Shown: positions 1 through 6,314, counted from the stretch's first letter. The stretch is 8,193 bases of DNA from an uncultured Collinsella sp. (GCA_900555765.1 USMA01000039.1:1-8193), one strand, 5' to 3'. Made by a program: numbers and translations. Notes: generated by a model not told the origin, from the letters alone.

Positions 1-321
1 GCTTGGAACAAGTTCCCCTTACCCGCACTTGTCACTCTTGCCTATCTGGTGCTCGGCATTGTTTACGGCACATGGGCTACGGGACTCTTCCTCGTCTTTT
101 TGATTCCCGTCTATTACGCGCTTGGCGACTTTATCGATCGACGCCATTTGTCAAAGCTCATTGAATGCGTCTATCCAGCAGCCGCCATTGCATGGTTTCT
201 CTATATGTGGCTTTGCCTGGGGCAGCCCCATCCCGCATGGGCCATCCTCATCACGATTCCCGTCATAAAGGCGCTCATGCGCTGGTGCCGCAAACAATGG
301 AAGCACCGCAAGCGAGCCTAA
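1..321 (+). CDS. C-terminal part of an unidentified integral membrane protein (5' end outside the window)
   Basis: The reading frame is open from base 1 and ends at TAA 319-321, so 106 residues are visible and the true start lies to the left. A GTG at 49 is available inside the frame, but the upstream residues (AWNKFPLPALVTLAYLVLG) already look like a continuing transmembrane segment, so I treat the gene as truncated by the window. The visible part has four hydrophobic stretches (about residues 6-20, 21-40, 56-74 and 78-94), separated by a charged DFIDRRH segment, and ends in a basic tail (RWCRKQWKHRKRA) that should be cytosolic. From memory, similar C-terminal membrane domains occur behind an N-terminal helix-turn-helix domain in gut Firmicutes and Coriobacteriia regulators, but the part that would show this is missing. 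The family is not identified with confidence. Confidence 0.7.
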   Translation, partial: AWNKFPLPALVTLAYLVLGIVYGTWATGLFLVFLIPVYYALGDFIDRRHLSKLIECVYPAAAIAWFLYMWLCLGQPHPAWAILITIPVIKALMRWCRKQWKHRKRA

Positions 322-374
322 ACCATCCCAGCCCGACAGCAGCATCCAACTAGTACTCCCCCGCCCATCCCCCC

Positions 375-445
375 TAAGTTGCGGTGATATAGTTCCGGTT
401 TTAGCCTTGAGTAATCGAGTTTAGGAACTATTCCACCGCAACTTA
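375..445. repeat. Long inverted repeat (22-bp arms) forming a hairpin
   Basis: Bases 375-396 are the reverse complement of 424-445 with only two adjacent mismatches in 22 positions. The outer 12 bp (TAAGTTGCGGTG against CACCGCAACTTA) and the inner 8 bp (TAGTTCC side) match perfectly. The 27-base loop contains a further small stem (CTTGA with TCGAG, one G-U pair). Neither strand has a U-run after the stem, so it does not look like a standard intrinsic terminator. It lies 54 bases past the stop codon of the truncated membrane gene. It may be an interspersed palindromic element or the structured end of a non-coding RNA. No second copy is in this window. Confidence 0.75.
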
Positions 446-774
446 CGAATGGTCGGAGCGGCTACAGCACAAGCGTCGGCGTTCGTTTGATGGTCCGCCA
501 CGAAAAGGGGCAATCTACTACGTTTAGCCCGAAGGGGCCAACCATGACCGCCTTTTTCGAAAATCGACAGGCCTTCTACCTGCGGTTTTATTTTTCGTTT
601 TCCCGGCATAGTTGAGGGTATCCAATTAAACGTAGTAGATAGGCCTGTTTTGTGGCATACGACCCATTCAAGCCCAATCTCGAAGGCTAAAGAGAGCCTC
701 TCACCCACGCCTGCGGGCGAAAACCAAATAGAATGAAAGGCAAATGGAAAGCCCGTTTGACGAGCGGAGGACAT
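446..774. other. Gene-free, AT-richer block with crossing inverted repeats
   Basis: I see no convincing gene here. Bases 513-526 (ATCTACTACGTTTA) are a perfect 14-bp inverted match to 627-640. Bases 567-574 (ACAGGCCT) match 641-648 in inverse. Because one of these arms lies inside the first pair and the other just outside it, the two pairings cross, as in a pseudoknot. Bases 554-563 are a perfect palindrome (TTTTCGAAAA). A minus-strand frame is open across 834-421, but it overlaps the better supported small gene at 775-834 and has no recognisable protein features. The block could be a structured RNA, the leader of the downstream gene, or a decayed mobile or repeat element. The palindromes are certain, the meaning is not. 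Confidence 0.5.
766..770 (+). promoter_or_regulatory. Ribosome binding site deciding the start at 775
   Basis: GGAGG lies four bases before ATG 775. The upstream in-frame ATG at 733 has no comparable purine-rich site ahead of it, and the extra 14 residues it would add (ending in TSGGH) are read from the ribosome binding site itself. Confidence 0.7.
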
Positions 775-1095
775 ATGCGCGACGTAGCCGAAAGCGACTG
801 GAAGCTGTTTAAGAAAATGCTTCCTCAATGGCAAGAACGTTATATGGAAAAGCTCATCGGCCAGTACGTTGAGATGCTGAACGGCGACAGTGAAGCGTCC
901 AGTAGATTTTGGGCACTAGAAAAGCGCCTCAATAGAGACAAGCTGTCCTCAGGCGTAATTGCAAACGACATTCGCCGCAGCACAATGCACCGCGAGATAG
1001 CCAATTTGCTTATCGACAGCGTGATCACCCTTGACGACCTTGACGGTTTTACCGAGGACATTAAGAGCTATGCGCAACACTGGATTAGCCAGTAA
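775..1095 (+). CDS. Small conserved-type protein of unknown function (106 aa)
   Basis: The start is ATG 775, preceded by GGAGG, and the stop is TAA 1093-1095. The protein begins MRDVAESDWKLFKKMLPQWQ and is soluble, helical and charged, with no signal peptide or membrane segment. The pattern W-KLF-K-LP-WQE-YM-KLI-YV-ML, then S--FW-LEKR, then GV, then a C-terminal DDL--F-EDIK block matches a small family I recall from gut Firmicutes and Coriobacteriia. Members of that family are sometimes mislabelled 'multidrug transporter', a name this sequence does not support. By hand count, bases 781-1080 are about 49% G+C, lower than the antiporter gene (one 60-base sample there is 68%). The lower G+C and the palindrome-rich upstream block suggest recent acquisition. 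Function is unknown and no partner gene is evident. It converges with the ABC operon. Confidence 0.8.
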   Translation: MRDVAESDWKLFKKMLPQWQERYMEKLIGQYVEMLNGDSEASSRFWALEKRLNRDKLSSGVIANDIRRSTMHREIANLLIDSVITLDDLDGFTEDIKSYAQHWISQ

Positions 1096-1134
1096 GAGTA
1101 CTGAACGACAAACATCCCCAGCAAAACGGGGTAT

Positions 1135-1166
1135 ACGCCAGGCCGCCTAATGGTTGTCCGGCGTTT
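1135..1166 (+). terminator. Possible weak terminator hairpin after the small gene
   Basis: ACGCC-A-GG (1135-1142) can pair with CC-GGCGT (1158-1164) with one bulged A. Only three T residues follow, so it is a poor intrinsic terminator. It may instead be part of the flank of the adjacent repeat copy. Confidence 0.3.
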
Positions 1167-1170
1167 GCCC

Positions 1171-1213
1171 AGATAAAACCTGCCAAAATAAACCTGTCCC
1201 TTTTTGGCAGGTT
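1171..1213 (-). repeat. Interspersed palindromic repeat, copy 1; likely terminator of the ABC operon
   Basis: Arms 1177-1188 (AACCTGCCAAAA) and 1202-1213 (TTTTGGCAGGTT) are perfectly complementary over 12 bp around a 13-base loop. Bases 1171-1212 are identical over 42 bases to copy 3 at 7113-7154. The permease stop codon (1214-1212) overlaps the stem edge. Read on the minus strand, the hairpin is followed by TTTTAT, so it would work as a modest intrinsic terminator for the ABC operon. On the plus strand no T-run follows. Confidence 0.85.
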
Positions 1214-3977
1214 ACTCGGCACTCTTGAGGGCACCGACCATGTCAATCTTGTTGAGGGTACGGTTGGTGGCGAGGTTGACGATAAACGTAAAGCCAAAGG
1301 AAAGCACCACGGCGAGCACGTAGCTTAGCGGCTCGACTTCGACGTCAAAGTACAATGACGGCATCTGCAAGATGTACGTAAAGCTCTCGGCCAGCGCACC
1401 ACCCAGCGGTACGCCCAGCGCGGCTCCGATCGCCGTAAGAATCAACGTCTCCTTGTTAACGTAATGGTGAACCTCGCCACGGCGGAAGCCCAGCACCTTG
1501 ATGGTCGCCAGCTCGCGTTCGCGCTCCGAAATATTCGTATTAGACAGCGTAAACACCACCACAAACGACAGGCACGCCGCCATAAAGGTCACGAGCACCA
1601 CGACCGAATTGATAATCGTAAAGTTCGCCTCATAGTTTTCCCAATGCTCGGCCGTACTCGAAATTGTGAGCCAACCGTCACTCTTAAGCTTCTTGCTAAA
1701 CGCAATCTGGTCAGCCGACGAACCCTTAAGCAGCACAAAGACGCCGTTAAGGCGTGCACTTCGACCGAACGCGCGCTCATAGGTGCCCTGCGTCATGTAA
1801 AGCGTGTTGCCTAGATAGTTGAGCGAGATGTCGCTGACTTTGACCTTGGCAACATTGAGCGACGAATCCTGGACGTGAGCCGTGTCACCCGGCTTGATCC
1901 CCAGCACCAGCTGAGAGCTCTTGCTCAAATACACGTCTCCGTCACGCAGGGCGAGCGGTTCTTTGGACTCATCCTCCAGGCGCACGTAATCGCCCAAGTC
2001 ACCCGTGCGGTCGTCGGGAATCACGATGAGCTGCACGGTCTCGCTCTTGCCGCCAAACGTAAAGGTGACGTTGTCGGTCATAATCGGCAGGGTCGAGGTC
2101 ACCGTCACGTTGGAATCATTGGCCGTGCTGCGCTCATCCAATGCCGCGCACGTCTGCGAAAAATCGTCGGGATTGGCGACCGCCAGCAAGTCATAGCGCG
2201 TGATATGCCCGTACTGTTTGGGCGAAAGCGCCACCGACGTGTCGCGAATTCCCATACCGCAAATCACGAGCGCCGTGCAGCCGGCGATACCGAAGATGGT
2301 CATAAAGGCGCGCTTTTTGTAGCGGAATAAGTTGCGTGCAGCGACCTTGTTCAAAAAGCTCATGCGGTGCCAGATAAAGCCGATGCGCTCGAGCAGAATG
2401 CGCGAGCCGGCGCGCGGGGCCTTGGGGCGCATGAGCGAGGCAGGGGTCTCGGCCATCTCGTGGCGGCAGGCGATAATCGTGGCTCCCACCACGCCCACGG
2501 CAAACAGCGCCACCGAAACGATCGAGGACACGATGTCGTACGAAAGTAGCATCTGGGGCAGCGAGTACATGTCGTCGAACACCGTAAACAAGAACAGCGG
2601 CAGACCCACAAATCCGATGATATTGCCGAGCACGCCACCGATCAGACACGCCCACAGCGAGTAGTCCACATATTTGGACAGGATACGCCCGCGTGAATAG
2701 CCGAGCGCCTTGTACAGGCCAATAAGCGTGCGCTCCTCCTCGACCATGCGGGTGGCGGTGGTGAGGCTGATAAGCACGGCGACGATAAAGAAGATGAACG
2801 GGAACACCGTGGCGATGGCCTCGATCGAAGAACTATCGCTCTCGACGCTCGAGTAGCTTGCGATATTGCCGCGGTCCTGGATGTACCAGGTGCATTCGCC
2901 CAGGTCAGAGAGCTCGGCGCGGGCATCGGCAAACTGCTGGTCGGCGGCGGCACGGCGCTGGTCCAGGTCGGCTTGCGCCTGCGCACGCTCGTCGCTGCCC
3001 TCGGCCATGCGATTGATGTTGTCCTGCTCGATCCCAAAGACCATATTCGCCTGACGCTCAGCCGCGTCCAAGCTCGCCGGTGTGTCGACCGTCAGCTCCT
3101 GAGCGCGCGCCTTCTCACGCTCCTCGCGGATCTTCTCGATATTGCCCGTGACCTCATTGATCTTTGCCGAGTAGGCATCCGAATAGGAGTTGAGGCTCTT
3201 GGCTCCCTCGACGACCACGTGGACAGCGGAGTAGGAAGAAGATGTCGCGGCATCCTCGCTCACGTAGAACTTGTAGTCCGCAGTCGAAGCAGCGCGAAAG
3301 GCGTTGACTGTCGAGTCGGAGCTCACGTCGGTAGGATCGAGAACCTCGGCCGTGATGGTGTAGTCCCCATCGGCAAACTGGTCCTTGGCGCTTTGGTTCG
3401 ACGAGCTCGCATCGTTGGCGGCAAAGCTCACCGTATCGCCGATTTTCTTGCCCGAAGCCTTCAAAAAACGTGAGGTCACTGCCACTTCGCCCGAAGTCTC
3501 GGGCAGCTCGCCGCGCACTAGCACCGGTTGGTCAATATTCTCTTTGGAGAGGCTCTGTACGACGACACGCTCGCGCGTCGTACCCACGGCGGTATAGGCG
3601 GGCTCGGTGTAGATGCCCTCGGCCGTCTCGACGCCATCGACCTCTTGGATCGCGGCAAGATCGTCATCGGTCAGACCATAGGTCGACTGCACGTTGATGT
3701 CATAGACATTCTGCTGGTCAAAATAGGCGTCGACCGAATCACACAGGTCCTCGCAGCCCGCCTTAAGGCCGCACATCACGCTCACGCCAAGCGCGGTGAT
3801 CACGACGATAGACAAGAAGCGTTTGAGGCTGCCGCGAATCGTGCGGTAGATGCCACGGCGAAAAACCGTCGGCACCATATCGTTTGAGCTTTGGGCGGTA
3901 CGGTAGGTCGTAAAATCCTGCTCGCGCTCCGTGTTCTGCGCGCCGCGGCGTTGGCTGTTTTGGCGGTCCTGATTCAT
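1212..3977 (-). CDS. FtsX/MacB-type ABC transporter permease (921 aa)
   Basis: This is the membrane half of an ABC transporter whose ATPase is the adjacent upstream gene. Residues are numbered from ATG 3977. A first membrane helix (about 54-74) is followed by a large extracellular region (75-388). That region includes a charged, coiled-coil-like stretch rich in E, R, A and Q (about 275-360). Three more helices follow (389-408, 439-466, 483-504). A second half starts with a helix at 557-576, an extracellular domain (about 580-785), and helices at 787-811, 844-871 and 883-904. Each half carries the cytosolic FtsX coupling motif after a helix: ERTLIGLYKALGYSRG (415-430) and ERELATIKVLGFRRG (820-834). 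This shows the internal duplication typical of the family. ATG 3977 begins 5 bases after the ATPase stop; a GTG at 3989 would overlap it by 7 bases. The substrate is unknown. Peptide or lipid extrusion, or antimicrobial-peptide resistance, is possible for the family. Confidence 0.92.
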   Translation of the reverse strand: MNQDRQNSQRRGAQNTEREQDFTTYRTAQSSNDMVPTVFRRGIYRTIRGSLKRFLSIVVITALGVSVMCGLKAGCEDLCDSVDAYFDQQNVYDINVQSTYGLTDDDLAAIQEVDGVETAEGIYTEPAYTAVGTTRERVVVQSLSKENIDQPVLVRGELPETSGEVAVTSRFLKASGKKIGDTVSFAANDASSSNQSAKDQFADGDYTITAEVLDPTDVSSDSTVNAFRAASTADYKFYVSEDAATSSSYSAVHVVVEGAKSLNSYSDAYSAKINEVTGNIEKIREEREKARAQELTVDTPASLDAAERQANMVFGIEQDNINRMAEGSDERAQAQADLDQRRAAADQQFADARAELSDLGECTWYIQDRGNIASYSSVESDSSSIEAIATVFPFIFFIVAVLISLTTATRMVEEERTLIGLYKALGYSRGRILSKYVDYSLWACLIGGVLGNIIGFVGLPLFLFTVFDDMYSLPQMLLSYDIVSSIVSVALFAVGVVGATIIACRHEMAETPASLMRPKAPRAGSRILLERIGFIWHRMSFLNKVAARNLFRYKKRAFMTIFGIAGCTALVICGMGIRDTSVALSPKQYGHITRYDLLAVANPDDFSQTCAALDERSTANDSNVTVTSTLPIMTDNVTFTFGGKSETVQLIVIPDDRTGDLGDYVRLEDESKEPLALRDGDVYLSKSSQLVLGIKPGDTAHVQDSSLNVAKVKVSDISLNYLGNTLYMTQGTYERAFGRSARLNGVFVLLKGSSADQIAFSKKLKSDGWLTISSTAEHWENYEANFTIINSVVVLVTFMAACLSFVVVFTLSNTNISERERELATIKVLGFRRGEVHHYVNKETLILTAIGAALGVPLGGALAESFTYILQMPSLYFDVEVEPLSYVLAVVLSFGFTFIVNLATNRTLNKIDMVGALKSAE

Positions 3978-3982
3978 GGGCG

Positions 3983-4684
3983 CTACCACTCGATCGTCTC
4001 GATAGGCACAGGATTTTGCTGGACCGTCTCGCTCTCCACGCGGCCGCTCTTAAAGCGGATCAGGCGATCGGCCATGGGCGCCAGCGCAGAGTTGTGGGTG
4101 ATGATGATGACCGTAATGCCTTGCTTGCGGCAAGTGTCCTGTAACAGCTGCAAGATCTGCTTGCCGGTTTTGTAGTCGAGTGCACCCGTAGGCTCGTCGC
4201 ACAAAAGCAGCTTGGGGTTCTTAGCCAGCGCGCGGGCGATGGATACGCGCTGCTGCTCGCCGCCCGAAAGCTGCGCCGGAAAGTTAGCGAGGCGGTCGCC
4301 CAGGCCAACCTGGCGAAGCGTTTGCTCGGCATCGAGCGAATCGGGGCAGATCTGCGCCGCGAGTTCGACGTTCTCAAGCGCCGTCAGGTTGGGGACCAGA
4401 TTGTAGAACTGAAAGACAAAGCCGACGTCAGCGCGACGGTATTCCACAAGCTGAGCCTCGTTGGCAGAGCTCACGTCACGCCCGTCCACCGTCACGGTGC
4501 CAGAAGTTGCCGTGTCCATGCCGCCCAGAATGTTGAGGGCCGTGGTCTTGCCGGCACCCGAAGCACCCAAAATGATGGCGAGCTCACCGCGCTCGACCGT
4601 AAAGCTCGCGCCGTCGAGCGCGTGGATGCGGGCATCGCCCTCGCCGTATGCCTTGATGACGTCTTTGAATTCGATATAGGCCAT
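3983..4684 (-). CDS. ABC transporter ATP-binding protein (MacB/LolD/FtsE-like, 233 aa)
   Basis: This cytosolic ATPase powers the permease encoded directly downstream. All nucleotide-binding motifs are intact: Walker A GASGAGKT (40-47), Q-loop Q92, signature LSGGEQQR (139-146), Walker B LLLCDEP (159-165, with D163 and catalytic E164), D-loop GALD (167-170) and switch H197 in ITHNSA. The EPTGALD sequence and a length near 230 residues place it with the MacB/LolD/FtsE-type ATPases that pair with FtsX-like permeases. The start is ATG 4684-4682, with a weak GGGA about nine bases ahead. The stop, TAG 3985-3983, lies 5 bases before the permease ATG, so the two are translationally coupled or nearly so. 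No two-component genes lie next to the pair, so a BceAB-style assignment cannot be made from context. Confidence 0.95.
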   Translation of the reverse strand: MAYIEFKDVIKAYGEGDARIHALDGASFTVERGELAIILGASGAGKTTALNILGGMDTATSGTVTVDGRDVSSANEAQLVEYRRADVGFVFQFYNLVPNLTALENVELAAQICPDSLDAEQTLRQVGLGDRLANFPAQLSGGEQQRVSIARALAKNPKLLLCDEPTGALDYKTGKQILQLLQDTCRKQGITVIIITHNSALAPMADRLIRFKSGRVESETVQQNPVPIETIEW

Positions 4685-4714
4685 CGATTAATTCCCATCT
4701 GGTCGGATAACTCT

Positions 4715-4742
4715 TTAGTATTACCCATTTCCCACCTACCAA
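4715..4742 (-). promoter_or_regulatory. Tentative promoter of the ABC operon
   Basis: On the minus strand, TTGGTA (4742-4737) and TACTAA (4720-4715) are separated by 16 bases. Both are only partial matches to sigma70 boxes. An overlapping TAATAC is an alternative -10 with no matching -35. The -35 candidate lies inside repeat copy 2, which would make the repeat part of this promoter. Confidence 0.25.
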
Positions 4743-4773
4743 AAAGGGACAGGTTTATTTTGGCAGGTTTTAT
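4734..4773 (+). repeat. Interspersed palindromic repeat, copy 2 (opposite orientation)
   Basis: Forty bases match the reverse complement of copies 1 and 3 with a single substitution: ACCTACC instead of ACCTGCC at 4734-4740, which leaves a mismatch in the stem. The second arm, TTTTGGCAGGTTTTAT (4758-4773), is intact. Similarity continues weakly beyond it (ACTGGGAAACG against CTGGGCAAACG in copy 1). It lies between the ABC operon start and the fluoride promoter. As a plus-strand hairpin plus T-run it could block rightward transcription into the fluoride unit. Confidence 0.85.
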
Positions 4774-4824
4774 ACTGGGAAACGGGGAGCGAAGGCGGGC
4801 GCTGGGGACGTCCAGCACAACCAT

Positions 4825-4853
4825 TTGACCCAAACCACGCCCGCCGCTATGAT
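4825..4853 (+). promoter_or_regulatory. Sigma70-type promoter of the fluoride unit
   Basis: TTGACC (4825-4830) and TATGAT (4848-4853) are separated by exactly 17 bases, each matching five of six consensus positions. The expected transcription start is about 4860, just where the aptamer begins. This agreement supports both calls. The region just upstream (4794-4845) has an 8-bp inverted repeat, GGCGGGCG with CGCCCGCC (4838-4845), which overlaps the spacer and could be an operator or just a structural feature. Confidence 0.7.
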
Positions 4854-4860
4854 GCCGCTG

Positions 4861-4938
4861 CGGAATGAATGTCTCCGTTGGGCGCGCCAGCCAAACTATC
4901 GCGTCGCCCTAAACCGCCTTGTTGCTGATGACTTCTGC
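4861..4938 (+). promoter_or_regulatory. Fluoride riboswitch (crcB motif) aptamer
   Basis: The order of elements follows the crcB motif. CGGA (4861-4864) can pair with TCCG (4874-4877), the pseudoknot seen in known fluoride aptamers. ATGAATGTC lies between them and pairs with GACTTC (4930-4935) as P1 with one bulged base. AAACCGCC (4911-4918) and GCTGATGAC (4924-4932) correspond to the conserved AAACxGC and CUGAUGRC segments. Two oddities stand out. A hairpin is inserted at 4880-4909 (GGGCG with CGCCC), and the stem between AAACC and CTGATG is reduced to about two pairs (GC...GC around CTTGTT). The gene downstream is a CLC-F antiporter, the class most often controlled by this RNA. Family recognition is by eye; a covariance-model search (Rfam RF01734) is the decisive test. 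Confidence 0.82.
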
Positions 4939-4991
4939 TGTTACGTGATGTCCTTTGGGCATCACGCCGCGGCAGGAGTCTTTTTTGTTTT
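4930..4991 (+). terminator. Riboswitch-controlled intrinsic terminator
   Basis: GACTTCTGC (4930-4938) pairs with GCAGGAGTC (4972-4980), nine pairs with one G-U. Inside it, CGTGATG (4944-4950) pairs perfectly with CATCACG (4960-4966). The stem is followed by TTTTTTGTTTT (4981-4991). The 5' arm is also the 3' strand of the aptamer P1, so the two structures exclude each other: the fluoride-bound aptamer should allow read-through, and the free RNA should terminate. The layout is the same as I recall for the Bacillus cereus crcB element. Confidence 0.85.
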
Positions 4992-4998
4992 GGAGGAG
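4992..4998 (+). promoter_or_regulatory. Strong ribosome binding site for the antiporter gene
   Basis: GGAGGAG directly follows the terminator T-run and lies two bases before GTG 5001 (four bases counted from GGAGG). It fixes GTG 5001 as the start over ATG 5061, which lacks such a site and would remove residues ahead of the first helix. Confidence 0.7.
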
Positions 4999-5000
4999 AA

Positions 5001-6245
5001 GTGTCGGAAAACAGTGCATCGAGCAGAATCAAACGCCTGCTCAACACCTATAGCGGCCTCATGCTTATGGGTGCCGTCGGAATCCCTATTGGCATCATCG
5101 TCGGTGCAATTTGTGCCCTCTTTGGTCGCGTGCTCCTGGCAATCGGCGCCCTCCGCGACGAGCACATCACCCTGCTCCTTCCCTTCCTCGCCCTCATGGG
5201 CTTGGCCATCGTATTTGCCTACCGCACCTGGGGCAAAGGCACCGATCGGGGCATGAGCTTAGTATTCGACGTAGGTCACGGACGCGAGGACGCCATCTCC
5301 CCGCGTCTGGTGCCGCTCATTATGCTGAGCACGTGGGCCACGCATCTCTTTGGCGGCAGCGCGGGACGCGAAGGCGTAGCCGTGCAGATCGGCGCAACCG
5401 TCTCGCATTGGATCGGCCGACGTCTACCTTTCCGAGAACCCGGCAACACGTTTTTGCTTATCGGCATGGCCGCCGGCTTTGCCGGACTCTTCCGAACGCC
5501 CCTCGCCGCCACGGTCTTTGCGGTCGAGGTGCTGGTCGCCGGACGCATGGAATACCGCGCGCTGTTTCCCGCGCTTACGGCTTCACTTGCCGCAAGCATG
5601 ACCTCGGGCGCCCTGGGGCTCGAGAAGTTCGAGGTCGCCGTTACCGCCTCGTATGCGCTCGACCTCCCCGGTCTTGGACGGCTGGCGCTGCTGGGCATCG
5701 CGTTTGGCATGGTGGGTGGCGCTTTTGCCTGGTGCCTTGCCCACGCCAAGACCCTTGCGGCGCGGCTGCTCCCCAGCCCTTACATACGCATTGCCGTTAT
5801 GGGCCTTGTGCTGTCGGCGATTTTGTTCGCGCTGTGGCAAGGGCGATACTGCGGACTTGGCACCAACCTGATATCGGCGGCACTGGGTGACAACGGCGAG
5901 GCGTCGATCATGCCTTGGGACTGGGCGCTCAAATTCGTACTCACCATCGCCACGCTTGCCGCAGGATATCAGGGTGGCGAGGTGACGCCGCTGTTCTCCA
6001 TCGGAGCCAGCCTGGGTGTCGTACTCGCCGGGATTCTCGGCATGCCCGTCGAGCTCTGCGCCGCGCTGGGCTACGCCGCCGTTTTTGGCAGCGCCACCAA
6101 TACGCTGCTCGCGCCCATCTTTATTGGCTGCGAGGTCTTTGGCTTTAGCAGTCTGCCGACGTTCTTTATTGTCTGCGTCGTGGCCTACCTGTTCAACATG
6201 GATAAGTCGATCTATGCGCTGCAGGAGCACAGCCGCACCCGATAA
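5001..6245 (+). CDS. CLC-F type fluoride/proton antiporter (414 aa)
   Basis: This is an inner-membrane CLC-family carrier expected to export fluoride in exchange for protons. It starts at GTG after GGAGGAG and ends at TAA 6243-6245. The 414 residues are rich in membrane helices and lack the C-terminal CBS domains of many CLC channels. Motifs seen are GSAGREG (119-125) with the gating glutamate E124, FRTPLAATVFAVEVL (164-178), GYQGGEVTPLF (322-332) and GSATNT (363-368). The GSGIP chloride-selectivity motif of ordinary CLCs is absent; the matching stretch reads RGMSLVFD (83-90). LFGGSAGREG and the GGEVTPLF-IGA-LG form are what I know from CLC-F proteins. The fluoride riboswitch upstream independently supports the substrate. 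A chloride carrier is the main alternative, but less likely. Single-gene unit; it converges with the AIM24 gene. Confidence 0.93.
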   Translation: MSENSASSRIKRLLNTYSGLMLMGAVGIPIGIIVGAICALFGRVLLAIGALRDEHITLLLPFLALMGLAIVFAYRTWGKGTDRGMSLVFDVGHGREDAISPRLVPLIMLSTWATHLFGGSAGREGVAVQIGATVSHWIGRRLPFREPGNTFLLIGMAAGFAGLFRTPLAATVFAVEVLVAGRMEYRALFPALTASLAASMTSGALGLEKFEVAVTASYALDLPGLGRLALLGIAFGMVGGAFAWCLAHAKTLAARLLPSPYIRIAVMGLVLSAILFALWQGRYCGLGTNLISAALGDNGEASIMPWDWALKFVLTIATLAAGYQGGEVTPLFSIGASLGVVLAGILGMPVELCAALGYAAVFGSATNTLLAPIFIGCEVFGFSSLPTFFIVCVVAYLFNMDKSIYALQEHSRTR

Positions 6246-6262
6246 ACAGGGCGTTTGCCACC

Positions 6263-6300
6263 AAAAAACGCGCACGACAGGCCGGGCCCGCCGCGCGCGT
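6263..6300 (-). terminator. Intrinsic terminator of the AIM24-family gene
   Basis: On the minus strand, ACGCGC (6300-6295) pairs with GCGCGT (6273-6268), enclosing a GC-rich loop that can pair further. The stem is followed by six T residues (6268-6263 on the complement). It begins 14 bases after the stop codon. On the plus strand there is no T-run, so it serves the antiporter gene poorly. Confidence 0.65.
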
Positions 6301-6314
6301 CATCCTATACACGA

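Noticed and set aside
733..774. Upstream ATG 733 as start of the small gene
   Set aside because: ATG 775 has GGAGG four bases ahead, and the family resemblance begins at the DWKLFKK region just after it.
421..834. A 137-residue open frame on the minus strand across the gene-free block
   Set aside because: It overlaps the better supported small gene on the opposite strand, contains the inverted repeats, has no ribosome binding site that stands out, and shows no protein family features.
1875..3887. Long plus-strand open frames opposite the permease gene
   Set aside because: They are antisense shadows of a GC-rich coding sequence with arginine- and histidine-rich nonsense composition, while the minus frame has intact FtsX motifs.
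3978..3989. GTG 3989 as start of the permease
   Set aside because: It would overlap the ATPase stop and add only VAP-type residues. ATG 3977, five bases after the stop, is simpler, though the GTG cannot be excluded.
4825..5256. A 143-residue plus-strand frame covering the riboswitch and the start of the antiporter
   Set aside because: It runs through the aptamer and terminator and then reads the antiporter gene out of frame. The RNA elements explain the region better.
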